64,000 nucleotides of DNA, taken from positions 1,692,368 through 1,756,367 of the forward strand of contig NZ_LT800497.1 in assembly GCF_900166635.1 (NCBI RefSeq), in the 5' to 3' direction. This DNA comes from Oceanobacillus timonensis. Lineage in GTDB: Bacteria > Bacillota > Bacilli > Bacillales > Amphibacillaceae. The notes under the pieces were generated by a model. That model did no database searches. It was not told the DNA's origin and was given only the letters and a program-made list of their open reading frames with translations. Each line of letters begins with the position of its first letter. Position 1 is the first letter of the stretch. Both the position numbers and the translations under genes were made by a program. Positions 8,197 through 16,680 of this stretch are shown piece by piece.

Positions 8197-10083
8197 TTAT
8201 CTGGAAATAGGTTTTTTCCAGAAACCAAGTATTAATGCTGCAATAATAGTACCAATTATTAATGATAATATGAAGAATATTCGAGCATCACCTAGACCCA
8301 AAACAACAATAATACCGCCATGCGGTGCTGGGACGGAACTCTGGAAGAATTGCGTCAGTCCACCGGCAATGGCTGAACCAATAACAGATGAGGTAATCAC
8401 ACGTAATGGATCGGCTGCCGCGAATGGAATAGCACCTTCTGTAACAAAGAATAGCCCCATAATATAATTGGCTGTTCCAGATTTACGTTCATCTGACGTA
8501 AATTTATTTTTAAAGAATGTTGTTGCCAGAGCAATAGCTAATGGAGGCACCATGCCGCCAATCATGACAGCTGCCATAAAAGCGCCATCTCCTGTATCGG
8601 TGAAAATACCAATAGAGAATGCGTAGGCTGCTTTATTAAATGGTCCACCCATATCAATGGCCATCATCCCACCGAGGAGTACACCAAGTAAAACGATATT
8701 TCCCGTTCCAAGACCTTGTAAGAAATCTAAAATATAATTATTTAGTGTTGAAAATACAGGTCCGATGGCAAAGTACATGGCTGCTCCTGTTACAAGCAAT
8801 CCAAGTACCGGGAATAATAAAATCGGTTTAAGACTTGCTAAAGACTGTGGCAGGTCTTTTAATAAATGTTTTATTAATAAGACTAGGTAACCAGCTACAA
8901 AACCGCCAATCAGACCGCCGATAAATCCGGCATCACTTTCAACTGCCATCATACCAGCTACAATACCAGGCATCAGTCCAGGTCTGTCACTGATACTCAT
9001 AGCAATATAACCAGCAAGAATAGGGATTAAGAAGTTAAATGCTGTTTCTCCAATGGTATTGAAGAAAAGGAAAACTTCTGATTCATCCCCGTATATCCCT
9101 TCAAATAGAAAGGAAATAGCCATTAAAATACCGCCGCCAATAACAAATGGCAGCATATAGGAAATACCGTTCATTAAATCTTTATATATCTTTCCCCAAG
9201 CGGATTGTTTTTCATATTCTTCATCATCCCCGCTGCTTTCACCGGAGCTATGATAAACGGGAGCATCTTGATTAACTGCTTGCGTAATGAGTTCTTCTGC
9301 TTTTTTAATGCCATCGACAACAGGTCGTTCGACAACATGTTTACCGTCAAATCGTGCCATTTCTACTTTGGTGCTGGCGGCAATGACAACGCCGGTAGCT
9401 CGTTGGATCTCCTCGTCGGTTAAACGATGTTTGACACCGTCTGAACCGTTTGTTTCCACTTTGATATCAATATCCATTTCTGCTGCTTGTTTCTTTAAAG
9501 CATCTTCTGCCATATAGGTATGCGCAATACCGGTAGGACAGGCAGTTACAGCAACTAAATAAGGCTTATCGCCGCTGATTTCTGTGCTCTCAGATTCGGA
9601 AGTATCTGTTTCTTCCGATGTGTCCTCCTCTTTTGTTTCTTCTAAGAAAAGCTGCTGGACTTCATCCGGGGTAGATGCTTCTTTTAGTTTGGTTACAAAA
9701 GTCGGTTCCATCAACAGCTTAGATAAAGCAGCCAATGTCTGTAAGTGTGTATCATTTCCGCCTTCAGGGACAGCTATCATGAAGAAGAGATGGGCAGGCT
9801 GTCCATCCAAGGAATCATAATCCACACCCTGCTTACTTTTCGCAAACAGGACAGTAGGTTTTTTTACCGCTTTCGTTTTCGCGTGCGGCATTGCAATCCC
9901 ATCGCCTAATCCAGTAGAGGACTGTTCTTCGCGATTCATTATTGCTTCTTTAAAAGACGCTTGTTCTGTTAATACATTGTACTTATAAAGATTTGCAATC
10001 ATTTCGTCGATTGCTGCTTCTTTGGATGAAGCTTGTAGATTTAAAAGCATAACATCCTTTTTTAATAAGTCGGTTACTTGCAT
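8197..10083 (-). CDS. fruA: Fructose-specific PTS enzyme IIABC
   Basis: 628 residues. An N-terminal EIIA domain carries the phosphorylated His in GDGIAMPHAKT (about residue 60); a short acidic linker precedes the EIIB domain with the active Cys in VTACPTGIAHTYMAED (about residue 180); the C-terminal half is a polytopic EIIC channel. Together they import fructose and phosphorylate it to fructose 1-phosphate. The ATG at 10083 is chosen because GAAAGG lies 9 nt before it; an ATG at 10092 would have no spacing. It is the last gene of a fruR-fruK-fruA operon, with 25 bp between fruK and fruA. Confidence 0.95.
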   Translation of the reverse strand: MQVTDLLKKDVMLLNLQASSKEAAIDEMIANLYKYNVLTEQASFKEAIMNREEQSSTGLGDGIAMPHAKTKAVKKPTVLFAKSKQGVDYDSLDGQPAHLFFMIAVPEGGNDTHLQTLAALSKLLMEPTFVTKLKEASTPDEVQQLFLEETKEEDTSEETDTSESESTEISGDKPYLVAVTACPTGIAHTYMAEDALKKQAAEMDIDIKVETNGSDGVKHRLTDEEIQRATGVVIAASTKVEMARFDGKHVVERPVVDGIKKAEELITQAVNQDAPVYHSSGESSGDDEEYEKQSAWGKIYKDLMNGISYMLPFVIGGGILMAISFLFEGIYGDESEVFLFFNTIGETAFNFLIPILAGYIAMSISDRPGLMPGIVAGMMAVESDAGFIGGLIGGFVAGYLVLLIKHLLKDLPQSLASLKPILLFPVLGLLVTGAAMYFAIGPVFSTLNNYILDFLQGLGTGNIVLLGVLLGGMMAIDMGGPFNKAAYAFSIGIFTDTGDGAFMAAVMIGGMVPPLAIALATTFFKNKFTSDERKSGTANYIMGLFFVTEGAIPFAAADPLRVITSSVIGSAIAGGLTQFFQSSVPAPHGGIIVVLGLGDARIFFILSLIIGTIIAALILGFWKKPISR

Positions 10084-10108
10084 GTTTCTCATCCTTTCTG
10101 TAGTAAGA

Positions 10109-11020
10109 TTAAAGTTCTTTTATTTGGACTTGAGGTCGTAGCTTTTCAATGGCTTCTGTGGATGCTAGATCCTCCGAAAAAGCAGTTGCGCTGCCGGAAG
10201 CAACCGACGTTTTAAACGATTCAACGGGGTCTTTTGATTTTAAGAAGGAGCTGATGAATCCTGCGACCATAGAATCACCTGCACCAACAGAGTTAATAAG
10301 TTTTCCTTCAGGCGTTTTGGCTTTATAGTATCCTTGTTTGGTAACAAGTAATGCACCATCACCGCCCATGGAAATAATAACGTGTTCTGCTCCTTGTTCT
10401 AAAAGTTTTTTCCCGTAGGTGATTACGCCTGCATCTGTTTCCAGTTTTACATTAAATAACGCTTCCAATTCATGAATATTCGGTTTAACCAATAATGGTT
10501 TGTAACGTAAAGATGATTCCAGTGCAGCGCCTGTTGTATCAATTGCAAATGCAGCACCTTGGCGACTTGTTCTCTGAATTAACTGTTCATAAAAATCATC
10601 AGCAAGAGAAGGGGGCTTGCTTCCGGATAGAATAACCGTATCTCCTTCTTTTACCTGTTCTAATTGTTTCAACAGCTGGTTTATTTCTGCATCGGATAAA
10701 ACAGGACCGCGCCCGTTTATTTCTGTTTCCTGATCTGATTTAAGTTTGATATTGATGCGAGTGTCTTCCTTGATATGGACAAAGTTTGTATGAACATCTA
10801 ATTCATTTAAAGCATCTTCGATAAATTTTCCTGTAAAGCCGCCTGTGAAGCCAAGAGCCACAGAGTCTGTCCCGAGCGCTTTTAAAATCCGTGATACATT
10901 GATTCCCTTTCCGCCAGGGAGCTTATAATCATTGTCCATGTAACTCAACCCGCCTAATTCGATATGGTCTACTGGTACAATGAAGTCAATCGACGGGTTT
11001 AAGGTAATGGTATAAATCAT
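10109..11020 (-). CDS. fruK: 1-phosphofructokinase
   Basis: 303-residue PfkB-family kinase that converts fructose 1-phosphate to fructose 1,6-bisphosphate. It shows the substrate signature PGGKGINVSRILKALG near residue 36 and the C-terminal signature NSVGAGDSMVAGF, whose Asp is the catalytic base. The ATG directly follows the stop codon of fruR and has GGAGGT 7 nt upstream, inside the fruR end, so translation is coupled. It supplies the second step after import by the adjacent PTS. Confidence 0.95.
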   Translation of the reverse strand: MIYTITLNPSIDFIVPVDHIELGGLSYMDNDYKLPGGKGINVSRILKALGTDSVALGFTGGFTGKFIEDALNELDVHTNFVHIKEDTRINIKLKSDQETEINGRGPVLSDAEINQLLKQLEQVKEGDTVILSGSKPPSLADDFYEQLIQRTSRQGAAFAIDTTGAALESSLRYKPLLVKPNIHELEALFNVKLETDAGVITYGKKLLEQGAEHVIISMGGDGALLVTKQGYYKAKTPEGKLINSVGAGDSMVAGFISSFLKSKDPVESFKTSVASGSATAFSEDLASTEAIEKLRPQVQIKEL

Positions 11021-11767
11021 CTAATCTACCTCCAAAATGGTTGTGTGATTTAAATAAGGTTGATGGATAGTTGATAGCTTATCTGTAATAAACGTTACAT
11101 CGGAAAAATCACATATCTTTGCAAAGCTGACTTTATTCCATTTGCTGTCATCCGCAAGAAAATACGTGTCGGAAGCTCTTTCAATTGCCAATTGTTTCAT
11201 GGAAGCTTCTTCCGGATCCGGCGTTGTACAGCCGTATGTCATATCAATACTGTCTACGCCGAGAAAGGCTTTCGTGAATTGATAATTCATTAAAGAATGT
11301 TGGCTGGGAGCACCTACCATCGCTTTTGTAGAATGCTTTAATTTACCGCCGACAAGATAAGCTTCTATTTGCCTGTCTGCAAGCATGGAAGCATGAGCAA
11401 TACCATTAGTGACAACGGTAACAGATAAATTCGTGAGAAATGGAATCATTTCCAGTGTTGTTGTCCCTGCGTCTAAATAGATGACGTCATGCTCTTCCAA
11501 AAGTGAAACCGCATGCCTCCCTATATTCTTTTTTTGCTGACTGTTTTTGATTGTTTTTTCCTGGTATGTTAATTCTGTTCCAAAGGTAGCATTTAACTTT
11601 GCTCCGCCATGAATGCGCAGGAGGTGCCCTTTTTCTTCAAGATATGCAAGATCTCTGCGTATGGTGGATTCGGAGCAGTCAAGGCTCTCGATTAAATCAA
11701 CAGACTTAACTACACCGCTTTCATTTAAACGACGTAAAATATATTGATGGCGTTCATCTGTTAGCAT
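11021..11767 (-). CDS. fruR: DeoR-family repressor of the fructose operon
   Basis: 248 residues with an N-terminal DeoR helix-turn-helix (SVDLIESLDCSESTIRRDL, then HLLRIHGGA) and a C-terminal sugar-phosphate sensing domain (YLDAGTTTLEM, VVTNG, FLGVDSID). It is first in the fru operon and probably represses it until fructose 1-phosphate accumulates, as known for the family. The ATG at 11767 follows GAGGTG; a GTG at 11776 overlaps that site. Direct CAAAAAC repeats overlapping its own promoter are a candidate operator. Confidence 0.92.
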   Translation of the reverse strand: MLTDERHQYILRRLNESGVVKSVDLIESLDCSESTIRRDLAYLEEKGHLLRIHGGAKLNATFGTELTYQEKTIKNSQQKKNIGRHAVSLLEEHDVIYLDAGTTTLEMIPFLTNLSVTVVTNGIAHASMLADRQIEAYLVGGKLKHSTKAMVGAPSQHSLMNYQFTKAFLGVDSIDMTYGCTTPDPEEASMKQLAIERASDTYFLADDSKWNKVSFAKICDFSDVTFITDKLSTIHQPYLNHTTILEVD

Positions 11768-11787
11768 GACCTTCACCTCTTATTTTT

Positions 11788-11824
11788 AGTCTAGCACCAA
11801 AATCATTCAAAAACAACCAAAAAC
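11788..11824 (-). promoter_or_regulatory. fru operon promoter and candidate FruR operator
   Basis: On the minus strand a -35 TTGTTT (11811-11816) and a -10 TAGACT (11788-11793) are separated by 17 bp. Two direct repeats read CAAAAAC on the plus strand (11808-11814 and 11818-11824, 10-bp period) and overlap the -35, consistent with repression by a DeoR-type protein. The assignment is by position and repeat only. Confidence 0.6.
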
Positions 11825-11869
11825 ATTCTTTTTCGATTATTAGTTGTCTATTTAAAATAAAAATCATTA

Positions 11870-11898
11870 TTGACGCGATAAAGAATTCGGTTTATTAT
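11870..11898 (+). promoter_or_regulatory. Sigma-A-type promoter for the PTS IIC-like gene
   Basis: TTGACG, 17-bp spacer, TATTAT, lying 88 bp before the GTG start at 11986 and divergent from the fru promoter. Confidence 0.65.
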
Positions 11899-11985
11899 AA
11901 ATAGCACTTTCTATTTAGAATTAAATAACATTTCCCACTAATTGAAAGAAAAAGAATGAAAGAAAATTTTTAGGAGGTAAGGAAA

Positions 11986-13014
11986 GTGAAAGATACAACA
12001 AAGAAATACATCATTGACCGCATGTACAAAGCGTCACAAGGTTTGGCAAATGCTGTCTTAGTGACACTTGGTATTGGATTGTTAATTGAGACAATCGGAA
12101 CGTTTACAGGGTGGGAAGGTTTTTTATTAGTTGGTAATGCAGCTCAATTGATGCTTGCCCCGGCAATTGGTGCGGGAATAGCCTATCAGCTTGGGGGAAA
12201 TACATTAGTTATTTTTGGGGCTATGGCTTCCAGTACGGTTGGTGCGAATGCTTTATCGATGGCAGATGATGGAAGTTGGACGCTTATTACAGGACAGCCG
12301 ATTAGTGCGGTATTAGCGGCAGTTATTGCGATATGGGTCGGAAAGCGTGTCACAGGAAAAACATCGCTTGATATGATGGCAATTCCGTTTTGTTCTATAT
12401 TTGTAGGTGGGGTGGCTGGTGTTGGACTAGCCGCAATAACAACTCCGTTACTTGAGAAAATTAGTGATTATATTGCTGGCTCTACTTCAGGATCTCCGTT
12501 TATTTCAGCTATCGTCATTTCATTAGTTTGGAGTATCTTTTTAATGTCACCGGCATCTTCTGCAGCAATCGCAATTGCATTACAGCTGGACGAGATATCA
12601 AGTGCAGCGGCATTGATTGGCTGTACGGCTCAATTTGTAGGGTTTACCGCTATGTCTATCAAACAAAACAATTTAGGTGCGAATATTGCACAATTCTTTT
12701 TAACACCAAAAGTGCAGGTCCCCAATATTGTGAAGAATCCGCGCTTGGTTATCGGGCCGTTCATATCATCGATTATATGTGCACCAATAGCTATTTTATT
12801 ATTTGATTTTGAAGTTCCTTATGAACTGGCCGGCTTAGGTTTGAACTCCTTTATTGCGCCATTAAATATTTTAGCCAATCAAGGCGTGGGCGTTTTAATC
12901 ATGTATATTGTGGTTGGGGTGATTACGCCTGCCATTATTTCTGTGATGACTTACAAGTTACTGCAATTGAAAGGCTGGGCCAAAACAGGCGATTTGCATA
13001 TGGAAGTCCAATAA
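11986..13014 (+). CDS. PTS IIC-type membrane protein, PfoR-like
   Basis: 342 residues with about eight to ten hydrophobic segments, starting at GTG after TAGGAGGT. Sequences such as LAPAIGAGIAYQLGGNTLVIFGAM and FLMSPASSAAIAIALQL resemble the PTS_EIIC_2 family, which includes the PfoR proteins described as regulators of perfringolysin O in Clostridium. No EIIA or EIIB domain is fused to it, and the substrate is unknown. It is divergent from the fructose operon with a 218-bp shared control region, so it might respond to fructose. Confidence 0.8.
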   Translation: MKDTTKKYIIDRMYKASQGLANAVLVTLGIGLLIETIGTFTGWEGFLLVGNAAQLMLAPAIGAGIAYQLGGNTLVIFGAMASSTVGANALSMADDGSWTLITGQPISAVLAAVIAIWVGKRVTGKTSLDMMAIPFCSIFVGGVAGVGLAAITTPLLEKISDYIAGSTSGSPFISAIVISLVWSIFLMSPASSAAIAIALQLDEISSAAALIGCTAQFVGFTAMSIKQNNLGANIAQFFLTPKVQVPNIVKNPRLVIGPFISSIICAPIAILLFDFEVPYELAGLGLNSFIAPLNILANQGVGVLIMYIVVGVITPAIISVMTYKLLQLKGWAKTGDLHMEVQ

Positions 13015-13078
13015 CAGTTGTACATAGGTAGATTGGTCGGAAAATAAATATCAGAAAAATAGTATATTTTTTTATACA

Positions 13079-13110
13079 AAAGGGCAGCATTCTCAGCGAA
13101 TGCTGCCCTT
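13079..13110. terminator. Bidirectional terminator
   Basis: Perfect 13-bp stem (AAGGGCAGCATTC with its complement) between the PfoR-like gene and the convergent VWA gene. Confidence 0.85.
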
Positions 13111-13125
13111 CATAATAGATGTTGT

Positions 13126-15039
13126 TTAAATTACCTTTAATAATAAACGCTTAAGCAGAGGGGCGAAATGCTCTGGCAGGGCGGTTACATCAGGAACCAT
13201 AATGCGTTCTTTTCCATAAATATTCTGCATTAGGTTATCATCATTCTCTTCCACGTGACCGTTTGCCAAAAACATGCCGATGACATCAATTTGATGCTTG
13301 CGGGCTTCGGCTACAGCCTGGTACGTGTCCACGATGCCGTTTTGATCATAACCGGCAGCTGCCGGTTGCCCATCCGAAAAAATCAATAGAAACTTATTTT
13401 TCTCATTACGGGTAATGAGCTTTCTGGTAACATGACGGATGCTGAAGCCGTCACGATTATCCTCTTGTGCTTCGAGCTGCATGATTTTTGCGCCGTGTTC
13501 CTGGTATAAAGAATCCTCCAATGTTTGAATGTATTGGAGATAGTTTGGCTGATAGGTATTTGTTACATTGTTGGCATCTTCCCAAAAGCCGATAATTTCA
13601 TGCGGAATGCGTAATTCTTTCAATACTTCATGAAACAATGCTACGCCGCGTTTCGTTTCTTCCATCTTATTTTCCATGGAAGCCGAGCAGTCAATTAATA
13701 ACGTGAATACCGCATCAAATTCTTTGGACTCCTGTTCCTTTTTATAAAAGACACGTGGAGAATCATCCAAAAAGATGGGCAGCAGTTTTTTAGACAGCCG
13801 GCCAAACAATAAATTGGTTCTTGGTGCATTTTGCTTATGTTCCAACGTTAATTGAATGGTTTTGGCAAGTTTGATTTTAAAAGGGTTAATTTCTTCTGCC
13901 AATTGCCGGTACTGCAGTTCGTCTTCTTCCGTCGGTATCTCTGCATATTCTGTAAACATCTGCGCATGCTGATTTTCTTTTCCGAAACTGGAATCACTTC
14001 CCTCTTCGGAAGTATTTTCCTCTTTGGTCAACGTCTCCTGATCGGAATAGTCATTTTGCTGACTTTGACCGGACGTTCCTTGAATTGCTGCCATCGCCTG
14101 GTCGCCATCTTCTGTTTCTCGGGCTCCGCCGCCAAGCATCGAAGTCTTGGTTCCTTGTTCCAGCTCAAATTGCAGGAAATTTTGCTTGCGGTCATCATTT
14201 TTATTTTCACGATGCCAGGTGGAGAAAGTCTCATCAAAGTATTCATTTTCTTCGTTTGTTTCTTCCTGCTCATCGTCATTTACAAGGGGGTCTGTACGTG
14301 TTAATTCATCATACAATGTATTCTTTTCATAGGATTCTACATGACCGATTGGCAGTATAAAGTATTCATGAATCGAATCGGTATAGCCTGCTCCTTGCAT
14401 TTTTTGCACGATATTTTCCACTAAAGCAGTATTATCCCTGGTATGTTTTGTTTCAAAGACGCTGTATAAGTCCGGTTTTAAACGTTCGAGCATTTCCAGC
14501 TGTTCTTCTCCTGCACGCGGAAAATCCGGATCCGGTGTGTTGGCAAACAGTTGTAAATAAATCATGCAAAATATTTCATCCGTGGCATAACTGCGGGTAA
14601 TATTGGCTTGCAGCTGTGTTGTGAAATAATGGTGAAAGTAATTTTGCCGGTACGTAAAGTTTTGTTTTGTACCGGGACGCTGTTTGCGGATAGCGTCTTC
14701 TAAACGGATATCCTCTAATAATGTCAGCAGCTGAATGCCGAATTTAGGGAGCTGGGAGTCTTGGATGTTTTCTTTAAATTGCTGCACTGTTTTTACGTCT
14801 GTTTGCTGAAGTGTTCCCAATGTGCGCAGGATGACATCTGATTTTGCGCCGGCTTCTTGCGTTTCTGCCGGAAGCCGGTCCCAGAAGCGGGCGGCCGTAA
14901 CTTTGTTCTCTGTTAAATCAATAAAAGAACCGAAGCTGGACTCAAATTGCAGCTGTTCATTTTTTGCTAACACAGTCGTTAAATCCTGCAACTGCATAAA
15001 TAAATGGGTATCCACTTTGGTTTGATGAAATCGATACAT
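13126..15039 (-). CDS. VWA-domain protein partnered with a MoxR ATPase (CobT/NorD-like)
   Basis: 637 residues. The N-terminal ~230 residues are helical. Residues ~240-370 are a strongly acidic, low-complexity linker with Asn/Glu/Gln runs. The C-terminal ~200 residues form a von Willebrand A domain with the MIDAS motif LLIDCSASM near residue 450 and FSDGQPAAAG further on. GGAG lies 10 nt before the ATG. It is 30 bp downstream of a MoxR-type AAA+ gene. Such pairs act as chaperones inserting metals or activating enzyme complexes (CobS/CobT, NorQ/NorD); the client here is unknown and no candidate enzyme lies beside it. Confidence 0.85.
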   Translation of the reverse strand: MYRFHQTKVDTHLFMQLQDLTTVLAKNEQLQFESSFGSFIDLTENKVTAARFWDRLPAETQEAGAKSDVILRTLGTLQQTDVKTVQQFKENIQDSQLPKFGIQLLTLLEDIRLEDAIRKQRPGTKQNFTYRQNYFHHYFTTQLQANITRSYATDEIFCMIYLQLFANTPDPDFPRAGEEQLEMLERLKPDLYSVFETKHTRDNTALVENIVQKMQGAGYTDSIHEYFILPIGHVESYEKNTLYDELTRTDPLVNDDEQEETNEENEYFDETFSTWHRENKNDDRKQNFLQFELEQGTKTSMLGGGARETEDGDQAMAAIQGTSGQSQQNDYSDQETLTKEENTSEEGSDSSFGKENQHAQMFTEYAEIPTEEDELQYRQLAEEINPFKIKLAKTIQLTLEHKQNAPRTNLLFGRLSKKLLPIFLDDSPRVFYKKEQESKEFDAVFTLLIDCSASMENKMEETKRGVALFHEVLKELRIPHEIIGFWEDANNVTNTYQPNYLQYIQTLEDSLYQEHGAKIMQLEAQEDNRDGFSIRHVTRKLITRNEKNKFLLIFSDGQPAAAGYDQNGIVDTYQAVAEARKHQIDVIGMFLANGHVEENDDNLMQNIYGKERIMVPDVTALPEHFAPLLKRLLLKVI

Positions 15040-15069
15040 ATAGAAGTTACTCCTTTCAGAGGATGTTCA

Positions 15070-15939
15070 TCAAAAAAGCGTGTCTGCCAAATTCTCCACA
15101 AACGCTTTTTCACGTTCTTCATCCAATTTATCGACAATGCTGCGTAAAATAGCGCGTTTAGGCGGAAGATAAGCCGAGAGATCACAAGCATCGAGTAAAG
15201 CACGGACAGATGCTGCGTCCTCTGCCAGCTTTCCTTGGCTCACTGCTGTAATCAGGTCGTTGGATAACGTAACAAAACGCGTTATCAGCTGTTGATCGTT
15301 CAGGCTGGTTGTATCTGAAATTAGTTGCTCCAGCTGTTCGCCTTGAATATATGGTACATCAATGACAATAAAACGGTTTTTTAGCGCTTCGTTCAAAGGA
15401 ACGGTTCCGATATAACCTTCATTAATTGCTGCAATAACACCGAAACCTTCTGTGGCAGTAACGATTTCATTCGTGAAAGGATTGGTAATCGTCCGCCGAT
15501 AATCCAATACTCCATTAATCAATGGCAATGTTTCCGGCTTGGCCATATTAATTTCATCAATATAAAGAAAAGTGCCCTGCTTCATGGCGTTGGTTACTGG
15601 TCCCGGAATAAATTGGATGGTTTGCTTTTCTTCTTCATAAGCTAGTGTTTTAAAACCCATCAAACTTTCCGCATCCAAGTCGACGGAGCAGTTCACACTA
15701 TACATCGGGCGTTCAAATAAGGAAGAGAGTGTTTCTGCCAATTTTGTTTTCCCTGAGCCAGTCGGTCCTTTTAATAATATATTTTTACCCATGCTTAACG
15801 CGACAATCGCATCAATAAATAATTCTTGACTGGGAGGAAGATATCCGCCGGAACGAATGAGTTCTTTATGATCGGGCGACGTTTTTTTATTATTGTCAAG
15901 CAGTTTTTGTATTTCCTCTGGTAATTGAATGGCATTCAT
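15070..15939 (-). CDS. MoxR-type AAA+ ATPase
   Basis: 289 residues. Walker A is GPTGSGKTKLAE (about residue 60), Walker B FLYIDEINMA (about residue 125), and sensor and arginine-finger regions follow (FGVIAAINEG, LKNRFIVIDVPY). This is the organisation of MoxR/CbbQ/NorQ ATPases, which form hexamers and remodel partner complexes together with a VWA protein. A GGAG ribosome binding site precedes the ATG. It is first in a two-gene operon with the VWA gene. It could be confused with a McrB- or dynein-type AAA protein, but the length and the VWA partner favour MoxR. Confidence 0.88.
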   Translation of the reverse strand: MNAIQLPEEIQKLLDNNKKTSPDHKELIRSGGYLPPSQELFIDAIVALSMGKNILLKGPTGSGKTKLAETLSSLFERPMYSVNCSVDLDAESLMGFKTLAYEEEKQTIQFIPGPVTNAMKQGTFLYIDEINMAKPETLPLINGVLDYRRTITNPFTNEIVTATEGFGVIAAINEGYIGTVPLNEALKNRFIVIDVPYIQGEQLEQLISDTTSLNDQQLITRFVTLSNDLITAVSQGKLAEDAASVRALLDACDLSAYLPPKRAILRSIVDKLDEEREKAFVENLADTLF

Positions 15940-16088
15940 AGTTGGTTCTCCTTTCGAAATCAGATCAGAGTGATTCCGTTGCTCATAGCTTTTCAGTTCC
16001 GTTCACATTGTATTACTACTTGAGCAAAATTACAAAGAATGCGCAGTTGTTGCGCTATTGTTAAGCAATTGCTAAGATAAATATAATA

Positions 16089-16617
16089 ACTCAACTTTCA
16101 CCCTTTAAAAAGCAACTTCCATTGACAAAGAAAAGAAGGTAACGTGTAAGGCGACCGCTACGGCGGACCGTTTTGCTTTCCTAGGGGCACGCTCTTCAGC
16201 TAACTTTTGCCAAGAAGAGCACTTGGCAAAAGTGGATCTTCAGATGGTGCTGATCCCTCAGGAGTCAAAACGGTCCGCCTCCGCTAGTAGGGTATTCTAT
16301 ACGTTTGAAATAGCTGAACAAATAAAAATTAGATTAGACAGAACAGATTTTTCGTGGTGCGTGGTAAAAATATACAGCAATCATTCCTTGCTGTGCATGA
16401 AGCTATTCTCGATACAAACGATCCATGCTGTCATGCTTTGTAATGCTAAACCAACCATTGGAAACACCAGAATGATTGGCCGGAGCGGAAGCTATACACC
16501 ATATTCTGTTCTAAAAATAGAAGGTCGCTTTAACGAAAATCAGGCATGATAATAGAGAACCTGTTCATCCTGGAACAGCAAGGTTTATATGCCTATTCTT
16601 AGATGCGAAAGTTGAGT
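16089..16617. mobile_element. MITE-like element, copy 1 (about 529 bp, 11-bp TIR)
   Basis: The element is bounded by ACTCAACTTTC on the left and its exact complement GAAAGTTGAGT on the right, and flanked on both sides by AATA, consistent with a 4-bp target duplication. Inside there is a perfect 12-bp hairpin (16203-16214 and 16222-16233) nested in a 14-bp inverted repeat GGCGGACCGTTTTG / CAAAACGGTCCGCC. No transposase is encoded. The same sequence appears inverted at 37329-37861. It occupies most of the 741-bp gap between the MoxR gene (whose upstream region lies at 15940-16088) and the hydroxyacid dehydrogenase. Confidence 0.8.
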
Positions 16618-16680
16618 AATAATATAGAAGATGGTACTTTCTATTGTAAGAAAAAATGGTACCGATTACGAGGAGGGTGT

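Noticed and set aside
16223-16549. 108-codon ORF inside the repeat element
   Set aside because: It lies across conserved hairpins, is not preserved in the inverted copy, and has no ribosome binding site; it is probably chance.
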